A DNA stretch of 39,933 nt from Fidelibacterota bacterium (GTDB taxonomy: Bacteria; Fidelibacterota; Marinisomatia; Marinisomatales; TCS55): the NCBI GenBank assembly GCA_018674655.1, contig JABGZQ010000026.1:1-39933 (forward strand). The letters run 5' to 3'. The notes beneath the pieces were generated by a model. That model worked only from the letters and a program-made list of their open reading frames with translations. It had not been told where the DNA came from and searched no databases. A program made the translations under genes and the position numbers. Below are positions 10,412-19,539 of this stretch, one piece after another (within the stretch, counting starts at the first letter, position 1; the number at the start of each line of letters is the position of its first letter).

Positions 10412-11478
10412 TATCTCGCCAGGTGAAAGCTTTTATTGTCGGGGGTCTCAAGGTCAATTCCGTGATTCTTTAAATTAAAAAGATCTGTATTTGTAATAAT
10501 TGTTTGTGTGTTCTTTTTTAACAGTTCAAACACGGCGTCGCTTCTTTTTAAATCCAGCTTCGCAAATAAATCGTCCAATAAAAAAATTGGCGCTCTTCCT
10601 GTTTTTTCTTTTATAAACATGAACTCCGCCAACTTTACAAGCACCAATGCTATTTTATGCTCTCCTTGGGATCCAAAGTTTCTTAGTTTTTTTTCATTAA
10701 ATAAAAAGCTAATTCTGTCCCGATGTGGGCCGACAGAGGTTTGTTTGTTTATTACATCTCTATCGTGAGTTTCTTTAAGCATTTCTTTCATTTGTTTTTT
10801 GTCTATATCGATGTTTCCTATTTTCAATTTAATTGAAATAGATCCGTCTCCATAAGACGACGATGCTGTGGACAAATACGTCATAAATTCTTCGTTTAGC
10901 TCCTTTTTTGCCTTCCAAACCTTTGCGCCAAGGTCGGCAAGTGTTTCGTCCCAGGCTTCAAACACAATTTTGTTTTTATTCTCTCTTAGGAGAGCGTTTC
11001 TTTGTTTAAGTGCCGAAAAAAACTTCGACAAATTATTTAAATATTCCTCGGATGTAATTGAATACAGCTTGTCAAAATAATTGCGACGATTGCCGGGGGT
11101 GCCTTTTGTTATGTTTTGTTCTTCTGGTGATAAAATTATAACAGGATTTTGTCCTATTAGGGTCTTCCTCCCAACGTCTTTTCCGTTTATTTTTATTTTT
11201 TGTCGCCTATCTTTTCCTTGAGAAAACAAGATTTCATCCTCTTTGTTTTCAGAAGAAAAGGCCCCCTTTACTCGGAAAAAATCCTTCTCGTGTTTAATTA
11301 TTTCTGTCATTTTACTTGTTCGAAAACTTTTCCCAATTGACAATAAATGAATTGCCTCTAACACGGCTGTTTTTCCTGATCCGTTTTCGCCCCAAATAAC
11401 ATTAATCCCTGGACTAAAATCCATATCTAATTGTTGGTGGTTTCTAAAAGATACCATTTGAATATTACTAATTGGCAT
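10411..11478 (-). CDS. recF: DNA replication and repair protein RecF
   Basis: About 355 aa. RecF is an SMC-like ABC ATPase that binds gapped DNA and with RecO/RecR loads RecA. Seen: Walker A GENGSGKT near residues 30-37 followed by AVLEAIHLLSIGKSFR (typical RecF), a signature-like FGSQGEHKIALVLVKLAEF, and Walker B PIFLLDDLFAKLD followed by a D-loop. Three start codons are stacked (GTG 11484, GTG 11481, ATG 11478); ATG is chosen because the conserved N-terminus begins just after it. No clear Shine-Dalgarno site. It lies about 60 bp after dnaN and overlaps dciA by one base. Confidence 0.96.
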
Positions 11479-11541
11479 CACCACTATTTTTTGTAATAAT
11501 GAGTTTGATTTTATTTTTCTGCTTTAATTAAAACCGTTGTT

Positions 11542-12660
11542 CTATTCGTTTAGACGAATCGGCATTAGCAGCATTGTTAATTCTGACTTTTCATTTTGGG
11601 TTCCAGGATAAAAAAGAGCGGCGCTAATGGGTGTTTTAAATTTAATAATTACCTTTTCATTGTCTACGTGGGATAAAATATCTTTTAAGTATCGGGCGTT
11701 ATACCCAATTACAAAATCTTCCCCGTCGAATTCTCCTGATATTTTTTCTTGTGCCTTAGAAGATTTTTCAGGGTCTTCGGTTGTTATTTTAAAGTTTTCT
11801 TTATTTAGTCTAAGTGCAATTTGATGTGTGGATTTGTTTGAAAATATTGATACACGCCGAACAGCAGATAGCAATTCGTTCTGATTTGCTGTAAATGCCT
11901 TGTCATTATCTTGAGGAATAACGCTTTGAAAGTCTGGAAATCTTTCATCAATTATTCGGGTAAAATATGTATCCTCTCCAATTGTTGCAGTCATATGGTT
12001 GTCTCCCATCCACATTTGAATCGCACTATCACCAACCAAAACATTTAATAAAAGGCTAAGAAACTTTCGTGGTACAATCACATCTCCTGAATATTCATCG
12101 GCATTGTAGTCTTTTCTTGTATATCTCACTAGCCGGTGACCGTCTGTAGCAACGGCTGTTAATTCTGTTTTTCCAAATCGAAAAAGAACGCCAGTAAGTG
12201 CCGGTTTAAGTTCGTCTCTGCTTACAGCGAAAGATGTTTTTGAAATGATCTCTTTCAATGCGTTTGAAGATACGCCCGTTGCTTTTCTATTGTCCGCTTC
12301 TGGTGTTGCGGGAAATTCATCTGCTGGTTTGCCCATTATATCGTAAGAACCAACCTCTGTAACCATTTTTACTCTGTTGTTTTCATCTGCCGTAAGTGTA
12401 ATTCTGGCTTCGTCTGGCAATTCGTTGGTGACATCCAATAGCGTCTGAAGAGGGATTGCGACACTTCCAGCAGTTTCTAGACTAACGGGGAGATTAACGA
12501 TAATTGTAATTTCTAAATCGGTGGTTCTTAAAATTGTCCCCTCTTCTCTTACGCTAAAAAGAACACTACTTAAAATTGGTAATGTTGAGCGGGTTGGTGT
12601 GGCTTTTGATAGTTTTTGTAGGGCCACTTGAAGTTCTTTTTTTGATGTTGAAATTTTCAT
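11542..12660 (-). CDS. dnaN: DNA polymerase III subunit beta (sliding clamp)
   Basis: 372 aa with three repeated clamp domains; the dimeric ring tethers DNA polymerases and many repair proteins. Recognisable elements are KELQVALQKLSKATPTRSTLPILSSVLF at the start, VATDGHRLVRY in the middle domain, and the C-terminal MLLMPIRL (the hydrophobic end lining the peptide-binding pocket, usually MP[MV]RL). A TTG at 12672 would add four residues, but ATG 12660 has GGAA seven bases upstream and gives the usual MKI-type N-terminus. It is first gene of the minus-strand operon dnaN-recF-dciA-gyrB-gyrA-yggS and is preceded by the putative oriC. Confidence 0.97.
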   Translation of the reverse strand: MKISTSKKELQVALQKLSKATPTRSTLPILSSVLFSVREEGTILRTTDLEITIIVNLPVSLETAGSVAIPLQTLLDVTNELPDEARITLTADENNRVKMVTEVGSYDIMGKPADEFPATPEADNRKATGVSSNALKEIISKTSFAVSRDELKPALTGVLFRFGKTELTAVATDGHRLVRYTRKDYNADEYSGDVIVPRKFLSLLLNVLVGDSAIQMWMGDNHMTATIGEDTYFTRIIDERFPDFQSVIPQDNDKAFTANQNELLSAVRRVSIFSNKSTHQIALRLNKENFKITTEDPEKSSKAQEKISGEFDGEDFVIGYNARYLKDILSHVDNEKVIIKFKTPISAALFYPGTQNEKSELTMLLMPIRLNE

Positions 12661-13036
12661 ACTGATTTCCAAAAAATTAAGAGTGATTTAATCAAAATAT
12701 TATGTCTAAAAAGTCGAACAAACATTAATGAAACTAGGGTGTTTTAACAAGCAGTTTTCCGTCTGAAGCTCTGGTGTTTTGTATTTAAAAACCAAGCGCT
12801 GCTATTAAGATATTTATTATAATAGTGTGGATAAAAGCCAAAAAGACTGATAGAGAGAAAAGGAAACGAAAAAATAAAAGAGCTTTCCCAACAAACCTCA
12901 ACAAGAGCTTTATGTGGAAAACGCAGGAATATCCGTGGATAACCCGGAGGTTTTCAACATAAAATATTTAAAAAAATTAAAAATATTTAAAAACTAAAGA
13001 ATGTGGAAAAAGACCGTTGAAACTGTTGAAAACTCC
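12661..13036. other. Putative chromosomal replication origin (oriC) between dnaN and surA
   Basis: This is the longest gene-free stretch of the window. On the forward strand it holds a perfect DnaA-box complement TGTGGATAA at 12826-12834, one-mismatch forms TGTGGAAAA (12913-12921, 13002-13010) and CGTGGATAA (12934-12942), and weaker TTTTCAACA (12951-12959) and TGTTGAAAA (13024-13032). Five of the six share one orientation. Between them lies a 35-nt run with no G or C. The site fits the classical pairing of oriC with dnaN. Base-composition skew also appears to change around here by a small hand tally. It also must contain the dnaN promoter: a TATAAT on the minus strand next to the 12826 box is a candidate. 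Confidence 0.7.
12959..12993. repeat. AT-only tract with two identical 13-mers (candidate DNA unwinding element)
   Basis: Positions 12959-12993 contain no G or C. The 13-mer AAATATTTAAAAA occurs at 12962-12974 and again at 12981-12993, a 19-bp period. Adjacent DnaA-box-like sites on both sides (12951 and 13002) make it the best candidate for the duplex unwinding element. Confidence 0.65.
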
Positions 13037-14374
13037 TCAGTCAAAAATGTTGATATAGAAATTTTTTCGCGCATCAAGAACCCACCCTTCAAACCAGTCA
13101 CCCCTTTTTTTATTTAAAGCAAGCGTTTCAATTTCATTCCAGTGTTTAGATAAGTCTGCGCCCCCCCCCCGCTTAGTTGCCTCTACCCACAGAAGATGGT
13201 AACCATACTCAGACTGAACCGGGCCGGCGCATTCGTTGGGATTAATTTGTCCAAGAACCATTCCAAATTCGGGAATTGGGTAGGTGTTTGGATCTACCCA
13301 ACCAAGGTTTCCCCCGCCGTCCTTTGTTTGGCTATCCATAGAATGTTCTTTAATTGTAGAAATAAAATCGGCAAGCGTTTTAGACGAATCTTTTAGAGAT
13401 AAGGCCCGGTTGTAGGCCGATGTTTCATCTTTATCTGTAAGGGGCGGGCTTATTAAAACATGTCTAACTTTAATTTTTTCACCCAAAATCTCTTCAGTTT
13501 CAATAATGTGATATCCAAATTCAGTTTTCACAGGAAGACTTATCTCGCCAGGTTTTAAAGTAAAGGCGACAGATTCAAACTCGGTAACCAAATTGCCACG
13601 GCGCACAAAACCAAGTGCCCCCCCACTGTTTTTAGACCCAGGATCTTGAGAGTATTGAGTAGCAACAGACTCAAAGGTGGTTTCCCCTTTTAATATTTTT
13701 TCGCGCAAACTTTTTAATAAAGCCACCGTTTTATTAATTTGTTCAACGCCGGGCTCTATTTTAACAAGAAGGTGGCGCAGCTTCACCGTTGTTGGAAAAG
13801 GGGGTATACTGTCGCGATAGGAATTAAAAAAAATCACGACACCGCCTTTGTTTATAGAAATCTTACCAATAAGCTCTTGTTGGTATTTTTGGGCAACCAT
13901 CATATCTTTTATATCATACCAGTATTCTCGACGAAAGACACGGAGCGGTTGGCCCAAGGCCTTTTCCGCAGCCTCCTCGCCCCCCGCCTGAGCGACAATA
14001 TTGTTGATTTGTTCCTCAAGGGTTCGATCAACGTCTTTATCTTGAACAACAACAGAATCAAGTTCAGCCATAACCAAAATGACTTTACGGTTAACAACAG
14101 ATCTGATAATGTCCTTTTTAAGCTGTAAAATTTTATCGGCGTTTTTGTTTGGATCAAGTTTTTGTTGAAAAATGGCCATAGACAGGGCCTGATTTATATC
14201 GCTCTTTAGAATGGTTTTGTCCCCGACAATAGCAGCAACACCATCTATCGTTTGACGAAAAACGCCCTCGCGGCTTGTTAGGGGCTCATCGTTTGTTGTG
14301 TTGGCCTCAATTTGTTGCTGAGGTTGTAGCGCCGAGAGAAAGCAAAAAAAGAGAACAACGTTTGTGTGTTTCAT
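13037..14374 (-). CDS. SurA-like periplasmic peptidyl-prolyl isomerase / chaperone
   Basis: 445 aa, near the length of E. coli SurA (428). The N-terminus is a hydrophobic export signal (VVLFFCFLSAL). A SurA N-terminal chaperone region follows (VAAIVGDKTILKSDINQAL), then two parvulin domains at about 207-303 (LRHLLVKI to FGYHIIETEE) and 309-410 (VRHVLISP to YGYHLLWVEA). SurA-type proteins escort unfolded outer-membrane proteins through the periplasm, which fits the barrel and lipid A genes further right. Near the C-terminus the coding strand contains a run of ten G residues encoding Gly-Gly-Gly, a slippage risk. It is a single gene or the end of the rpmH-mfd unit, with 139 bp separating it from mfd. 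Confidence 0.9.
   Translation of the reverse strand: MKHTNVVLFFCFLSALQPQQQIEANTTNDEPLTSREGVFRQTIDGVAAIVGDKTILKSDINQALSMAIFQQKLDPNKNADKILQLKKDIIRSVVNRKVILVMAELDSVVVQDKDVDRTLEEQINNIVAQAGGEEAAEKALGQPLRVFRREYWYDIKDMMVAQKYQQELIGKISINKGGVVIFFNSYRDSIPPFPTTVKLRHLLVKIEPGVEQINKTVALLKSLREKILKGETTFESVATQYSQDPGSKNSGGALGFVRRGNLVTEFESVAFTLKPGEISLPVKTEFGYHIIETEEILGEKIKVRHVLISPPLTDKDETSAYNRALSLKDSSKTLADFISTIKEHSMDSQTKDGGGNLGWVDPNTYPIPEFGMVLGQINPNECAGPVQSEYGYHLLWVEATKRGGGADLSKHWNEIETLALNKKRGDWFEGWVLDARKNFYINIFD
13161..13170. repeat. Ten-base homopolymer (poly-G on the coding strand) inside the surA-like gene
   Basis: Ten C on the forward strand, giving ten G in the surA-like mRNA, within the codons for KRGGGAD about 44 codons before the stop. 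A one-base change would alter the last roughly 45 residues after the second parvulin domain. No other homopolymer of G or C this long was noticed in the window. Confidence 0.9.
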
Positions 14375-14513
14375 TCAGGGTCCATTTGTTATTTTATAAA
14401 GACAAGTAGCGGACAGCCGGCCTGCGCCAAAAAGAACGCTCCTTTTGTTTGTGCCATGTGTTATTCTCTTTTAATCGAGAAGTTCCCATTGCGCAACAAA
14501 TAAGGCTGAGAAA

Positions 14514-17500
14514 TTACTTATCCACAACGGGAGAAAACAATTCCGCAAATTTAAAAGAAAAACCCAAAGAATCTTTTATGGAAACAGTTTCAAAGGCGAT
14601 TACAAGGGACCCCTCGCCCCCATTTTTAATTTTATACGGCCGACCACTGTCTTGAAACGCCTCGCTTAGCCTTTGAAAAAACGCGGACGGGCCTAAGCCG
14701 GCAGGAACACCACCAAGAACAACCGAAAATACATTGGGTTTTATAAAGATTTTTAAAATTGGGTAAGAATAGAGCGCGCACTGTAAACTTGAAATTGTTA
14801 ATAGTGTTTCCGTCTCTATTGGGAGTGGGCCGAAGCGATCGACAAGCTCCTCTCGAACGGAAAAAATATCGTCCACCGATAACGCCTCAGAAATTTTTTG
14901 ATAAAAATATAAACGGTCTTGCACAAGAGGCATATATTCGTTTTTTATCAACGCATCCCCGGAAAAAACAACACTTAGCTTGTCTTTTTGTTTCGAGGTT
15001 TTTTCACCAAGAGACTCACGAAGGGCTTGATTTAATATTTTATTATAAAGTTCGAATCCAACATTGGATATTTGACCGCTTTGTTCATAACCGAAAAGGT
15101 TTCCAGCGCCCCGAATCTCCATATCTTTTATAGCGATACTATATCCAGATCCAAGGGATGAATAGTGTTCTATGGCTTTTAGTCGCTGAAAAGCATCGGG
15201 AAGAAGCTGTAGGTCGGCCGGTAGACACAAAAAACAATACGCCCGTTTTTCTCCGCGCCCAACTCGACCACGAATTTGATATAGCTGCGCTAAGCCAAAC
15301 ATGTGTGCATTGTTTATAATTATAGTGTTTGCGTTTGGAATGTCTAAACCGGACTCTATGATAGTTGTGCACAATAAAATGTCAACGTCTCCAGCGAAAA
15401 AGGACAAAATGACACCTTCAAGTTGCTTGCTTGGCAACTGACCATGTCCAACCGCTATTCTAGCGTCCGGGAAAAAAGACCCAAGCTTTTCAAATAAAAA
15501 AGGAAGACCCGCCACATCGTTGTGTAAAAAATAGACCTGCCCATTCCGTTTTAATTCTTTTTGAATTGCCTTTTTTATAAAAGCCCAATTAAATCGTATA
15601 ACACTAGTTTGTATTGGCAAACGGGAAAGAGGCGGCGTTTCTATATTTGTGGTATCTCGAATGCCCACCAAAGACTGTTGTAGGGTTCTTGGGATTGGGG
15701 TCGCCGTTAGCGTTAAAACGTCCACCCTATTTTTTATACCACGAATATACTCTTTATGTTTTACACCAAAACGGTGCTCTTCGTCGACAACCAATAAGCC
15801 AAGATTTTTGGTTGGAACATCTGTATTTAAAAGGCGATGTGTTCCAACCAAAACATCAATTTTGTTATTGTATAGGCGGTCTAAAATTATAGCTTGTTCT
15901 TTTTTTGTTCGAAATCTTGATAAGAGTTCTACGGTTACGCCGAGTGGTTCAAGACGATTTTTACAAGTAATATAATGTTGATCCGAGAGAACCGTTGTTG
16001 GCGCAAGAAAAAAAACCACCTTATCTGAGAGAACAGCGCGCATAGCCGCACGGATCGCGACTTCCGTTTTTCCAAACCCGACGTCTCCACAAATCAGTCG
16101 GTCCATGGGGTTTGGAAGGTCGAGATCTGCATTGATTTCTTTTATGGCTAACAACTGGTCTTTTGTTTCTTGAAACGGAAAACTATTTTCAAGCCGTTTC
16201 ATTAGGCCGTTTTCTTTGGTGTACCTAAATCCCCGAGGAGAAGATCGGGCGTTATACAGACGAACAAGGTGAGAAATAACATCAGCCGCATTTTTTTTAG
16301 TCTTGGCTTTTTGTTTTTCCCAGGCCCCAGACCCCAGGCGTGCTAATTTTGGCGAACTACTGCCACCACCAATATACTTATGCACTCGACCAAACCTGTT
16401 TATCGGAACATAAACCAAATCACCACCACTATATTCTATTTTTAAGTTTTCTTCCTGGTTGTCTTGGCTACCAACGGCGTGAAGCCCGCGATACACACCA
16501 ATTCCAAAATCCACATGGACAAGAAAGTCTCCCCAGCTGAGACTGTTCAATGATGTTATTTTCTCGTGCTTGTTTTTTTCTACAACAGAATAAGAACGGT
16601 TTTTGGCCTGGCTTTTTCCTCCAGATAAAGAGAAACAAGCAAGCCCGATCGACGGCAAGCCAAAACTACGGCTAAGCCCAAGAGAAAGCTCTATCGCTTC
16701 ATTGCTACGATGAAACAACCGCCCAAGAGGGTTAAACAAATACACACCGTTTTTTGGATACCTTGAAAGAACATCGTCAATTAGTTTTTTCTTAACCGAT
16801 GACGAAAAAAGATCTACAGAGAACGATTCAACGAAAACACCCATCGTTTTTTTGCCGGACAAGAAAACAAGAGATCCGTTAGTTATGTATAATACAATAT
16901 CACACAATTCATCAATTGCGTCAGACAGCCTAATTGTGTTGTCGTTTTTGTTTGCAGATGAAAAGAGCTTATACTCAGACAAATCCTCAGAAGAAAGCTG
17001 GGCCGAAGGGTCAAAAAACCTTATAGACTCAACGTGATTTCCAAAAAACTCAACACGAACAGGTTTTTCTTCATACAGTGGGAAAACATCTAATATACCC
17101 CCCCTAATTGAAAAGGTATTTGGCGAATGAGAGTGATCAACTTGTTCGTAATTCCACAGGGACAATTTTTCTAGGACCTGATCTCGGCTTAAGGTTGAAC
17201 CAACCACGAAATTAACAACGCTGCTCTTATCTGGTTTTATAGGAGAGACAAAACCACCCATTGCTTTTTTTGGTAGAATAAACAGGCCCCCGCTTTTCGT
17301 TTGTAAGGCGTTAGCGGAGCGAGCAAAATCCACGCGCTTTGGAGAAACAAAACCCGGAACCGAGACAGGATCGCCATCATCGTTGGGAAAAAGGAACACA
17401 CTTTCGGGAAGCATGCCAAGACAATCACCATAAATGGACGCAGCAGCACCATTTTCGTCACATATAACAGCAATGGATTTATTTTTGCGTTGGTGAAGCG

Positions 17501-17630
17501 CTGTTAAAAAAAGGGCACAGGCTGGCCCACTGTTTAGCTCAAGAGTAAAACCCGCATTGTTTTTAATGCTCTCGCACAGAGCATTAAAAGGGTCGCTCGA
17601 AGAAATGGCCTCAAAGAGCTTGGTTAACAA
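14514..17630 (-). CDS. mfd: Transcription-repair coupling factor Mfd
   Basis: 1038 aa (E. coli 1148). Mfd removes RNA polymerase stalled at lesions and recruits UvrA. Domains: a UvrB-like N-terminal module (SIRGGILDVFPLYEEKPVRVEFFG at about 174-197), a CarD-like RNA-polymerase-interaction domain at about 365-425 (GDFLVHVDFGIGVYRGL), a RecG-like helicase with Walker A GDVGFGKT at 515-522, DEEH at 616-619 and TATPIPRTLQ, then the TRCF C-terminal domain. The N-terminal half is about 100 residues shorter than in E. coli. The start is TTG at 17630, since an in-frame TAG lies three codons upstream and no ATG or GTG precedes the homology. The last codons contain a perfect TTATCCACA. It follows mnmG after 31 bases that include a parS site. 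Confidence 0.97.
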   Translation of the reverse strand: MLTKLFEAISSSDPFNALCESIKNNAGFTLELNSGPACALFLTALHQRKNKSIAVICDENGAAASIYGDCLGMLPESVFLFPNDDGDPVSVPGFVSPKRVDFARSANALQTKSGGLFILPKKAMGGFVSPIKPDKSSVVNFVVGSTLSRDQVLEKLSLWNYEQVDHSHSPNTFSIRGGILDVFPLYEEKPVRVEFFGNHVESIRFFDPSAQLSSEDLSEYKLFSSANKNDNTIRLSDAIDELCDIVLYITNGSLVFLSGKKTMGVFVESFSVDLFSSSVKKKLIDDVLSRYPKNGVYLFNPLGRLFHRSNEAIELSLGLSRSFGLPSIGLACFSLSGGKSQAKNRSYSVVEKNKHEKITSLNSLSWGDFLVHVDFGIGVYRGLHAVGSQDNQEENLKIEYSGGDLVYVPINRFGRVHKYIGGGSSSPKLARLGSGAWEKQKAKTKKNAADVISHLVRLYNARSSPRGFRYTKENGLMKRLENSFPFQETKDQLLAIKEINADLDLPNPMDRLICGDVGFGKTEVAIRAAMRAVLSDKVVFFLAPTTVLSDQHYITCKNRLEPLGVTVELLSRFRTKKEQAIILDRLYNNKIDVLVGTHRLLNTDVPTKNLGLLVVDEEHRFGVKHKEYIRGIKNRVDVLTLTATPIPRTLQQSLVGIRDTTNIETPPLSRLPIQTSVIRFNWAFIKKAIQKELKRNGQVYFLHNDVAGLPFLFEKLGSFFPDARIAVGHGQLPSKQLEGVILSFFAGDVDILLCTTIIESGLDIPNANTIIINNAHMFGLAQLYQIRGRVGRGEKRAYCFLCLPADLQLLPDAFQRLKAIEHYSSLGSGYSIAIKDMEIRGAGNLFGYEQSGQISNVGFELYNKILNQALRESLGEKTSKQKDKLSVVFSGDALIKNEYMPLVQDRLYFYQKISEALSVDDIFSVREELVDRFGPLPIETETLLTISSLQCALYSYPILKIFIKPNVFSVVLGGVPAGLGPSAFFQRLSEAFQDSGRPYKIKNGGEGSLVIAFETVSIKDSLGFSFKFAELFSPVVDK

Positions 17631-17642
17631 TTGACCCTATTG

Positions 17643-17656
17643 GTTTCACGTGAAAC
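17643..17656. other. parS centromere-like site in the mnmG-mfd gap
   Basis: The perfect palindrome GTTTCACGTGAAAC matches the core of the bacterial chromosomal parS consensus (TGTTTCACGTGAAACA); here the flanks are G and A. It lies in the 31-base gap between the mnmG stop and the mfd start. ParB binds such sites near oriC and spreads on DNA to drive origin segregation with ParA. Confidence 0.88.
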
Positions 17657-17661
17657 ATTTA

Positions 17662-19539
17662 TTACGCCACCAGCATGACAGATAAAATGGAAATATCTGC
17701 AGGCGTAATCCCAGAGATTCTCTGCGCCTGGCCAAGCGTTTCTGGGCGGATACGGGTAAGCTTTTCCCGAGCCTCAGAAGAAAGACCGCCAATACGAAGA
17801 TAATCAAACTTGTTTGGTATTAAGACGTTTTCTTGCTTTTTCATTCTAAGAACCTGTTTGTTTTGTCTTTTTATATAGCCATCATATTTTACAATTGCTT
17901 CGGCTTCTATGTAGCTTTCGCTTAAGAAATGCGCCGGTATCTTTGGTTTCTTTGTTTTGTTAAAAACAGCTTCGGGGAGGTCTGCAATTCCCACCGAGGG
18001 GCGCGTTAGAAGTCGCTTCGCTGTTGTTTTTTGTCTAACGGGGCTTTCCTTACAATTGGCCAGGATTCGGTTTGTGTGTTCAAGCTCTAATGTTGTGTCC
18101 AAGGAAGAAACTATTATATTAAGGCGCTCCTGAATACTGTTAATTTCAAAAATTTGTTCAGGGTCTAATAGGGAGTGTTTTTCCGACGTTTTCAAAAGTC
18201 GGCTGTGCGCATTAGAATAACGAAGCAATATTCTATACTCTGCTCGCGAGGTGAACATGCGATATGGTTCAAGCGTATCTTTTGTTATTAAATCATCAAT
18301 CAAAACACCAATATATGCTTCGTCTCGAGCAAGAACAAGCGGTGCAACGTTTTGAATGTATCGCATAGCGTTTATACCCGCTATTAACCCCTGGGCTGCG
18401 GCTTCTTCGTATCCGGAAGTTCCATTAATTTGACCGGCGAAAAACAACCCAGGAACACCCTTTGTTTCTAACGAAGCTTTTAATTGAGAGGGAGAAAAAA
18501 AATCATATTCAATCGCATAACCCGGTCGAAAGAACCGAACAGATTCGAACCCAGGGATTGTGCGCAATGCCTTTAGTTGAATTGTTTCGGGTAGGCTGGT
18601 TGAAAACCCATTTAAATATATTTGGTCGGAGCCAACCCACTCCGGCTCTAAAAATAAAGTATGCTCGTCGTGATGTGAAAAACGATGTATTTTATCTTCA
18701 ATTGATGGACAATATCGTGGCCCCACGCCACCGACATCGCCAGAAAACATCGGACTTAAACCGATGTTTTCAGCAATTATGTTTTTACAAGGAACGCCGG
18801 TTTTAACGGTATGACACGGAATGTTTGGCGGCTGAAAAGATTTCGTGCGATAAGAAAACGGCGTAGGAAACTTATCGCCAAAGGTGGGCACGGCCTTGGA
18901 CCAATCAATTGTATTTTTATCTAACCTCGGTGGCGTTCCCGTTTTTAATCGCCCAGCAACAAAACCAAGGGAAACCAGAGCATTTGTAATGCCATCAGAG
19001 CCGCTCTCTCCCATCCTTCCGGCGCGAATTTTCTTCTGACCCACATGAATTAAACCACCCAAAAAAGTTCCACAGGTAATTATAACGGTACGCGAAAAAA
19101 CCCTTGTGTCGTCTCTCAAGATAACACCAGAGATGTGGTTATTTTCAAGAAGCACATCCACAACCTCACCATCAATAAGGTGTATATTGTCGTTATTTAA
19201 AACAACAGAACCGGCAACAGATTCGTACACCCGCTTATCTACCTGCGCGCGTGGAGACCAAACGGATTTCCCCTTAGATCTATTTAAAATTTTAAATTGT
19301 ATTCCGCTTTTATCTGTCGCGTTACCCATAAAGCCACCGAGCACGTCAATTTCACGGACAATTTGACCTTTGGCCAACCCCCCAATAGCCGGATTGCAAG
19401 ACATACGGCCAACAGTAGAAAGGTCAAGAGAAACCAAACCAACGGCGCTTGAAAACCTGGCAGAGACCAGGGCCGCCTCAACGCCGGCATGGCCAGCGCC
19501 AACAACAATAACATCAAATGTGCGCGAACCGCGTTTCAC
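17662..19539 (-). CDS. mnmG: tRNA uridine 5-carboxymethylaminomethyl modification enzyme MnmG
   Basis: 625 aa, full length (E. coli 629). With MnmE it installs carboxymethylaminomethyl at wobble U34 of certain tRNAs, using FAD, NADH and methylene-tetrahydrofolate. Seen: the FAD motif VVGAGHAGVEAA at about residues 12-23, the family signatures C48 in MSCNPAIGGLAKGQ, GPRYCPSIEDK (the second conserved Cys) and FFAGQINGTSGYEEAAAQGL, and a C-terminal MnmE-binding helical domain ending ISGITPADISIL. The start is GTG 19539: homology begins six codons later and no other start codon intervenes. That GTG lies in the centre of a parS palindrome. It starts 6 bases after the mnmE stop. Confidence 0.97.
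   Translation of the reverse strand: MKRGSRTFDVIVVGAGHAGVEAALVSARFSSAVGLVSLDLSTVGRMSCNPAIGGLAKGQIVREIDVLGGFMGNATDKSGIQFKILNRSKGKSVWSPRAQVDKRVYESVAGSVVLNNDNIHLIDGEVVDVLLENNHISGVILRDDTRVFSRTVIITCGTFLGGLIHVGQKKIRAGRMGESGSDGITNALVSLGFVAGRLKTGTPPRLDKNTIDWSKAVPTFGDKFPTPFSYRTKSFQPPNIPCHTVKTGVPCKNIIAENIGLSPMFSGDVGGVGPRYCPSIEDKIHRFSHHDEHTLFLEPEWVGSDQIYLNGFSTSLPETIQLKALRTIPGFESVRFFRPGYAIEYDFFSPSQLKASLETKGVPGLFFAGQINGTSGYEEAAAQGLIAGINAMRYIQNVAPLVLARDEAYIGVLIDDLITKDTLEPYRMFTSRAEYRILLRYSNAHSRLLKTSEKHSLLDPEQIFEINSIQERLNIIVSSLDTTLELEHTNRILANCKESPVRQKTTAKRLLTRPSVGIADLPEAVFNKTKKPKIPAHFLSESYIEAEAIVKYDGYIKRQNKQVLRMKKQENVLIPNKFDYLRIGGLSSEAREKLTRIRPETLGQAQRISGITPADISILSVMLVA

Noticed and set aside
14375-14513. 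Terminator or small RNA between mfd and surA
   Set aside because: No convincing hairpin plus U-tract or promoter pair; I see only ordinary AT-rich spacer with a GC patch.
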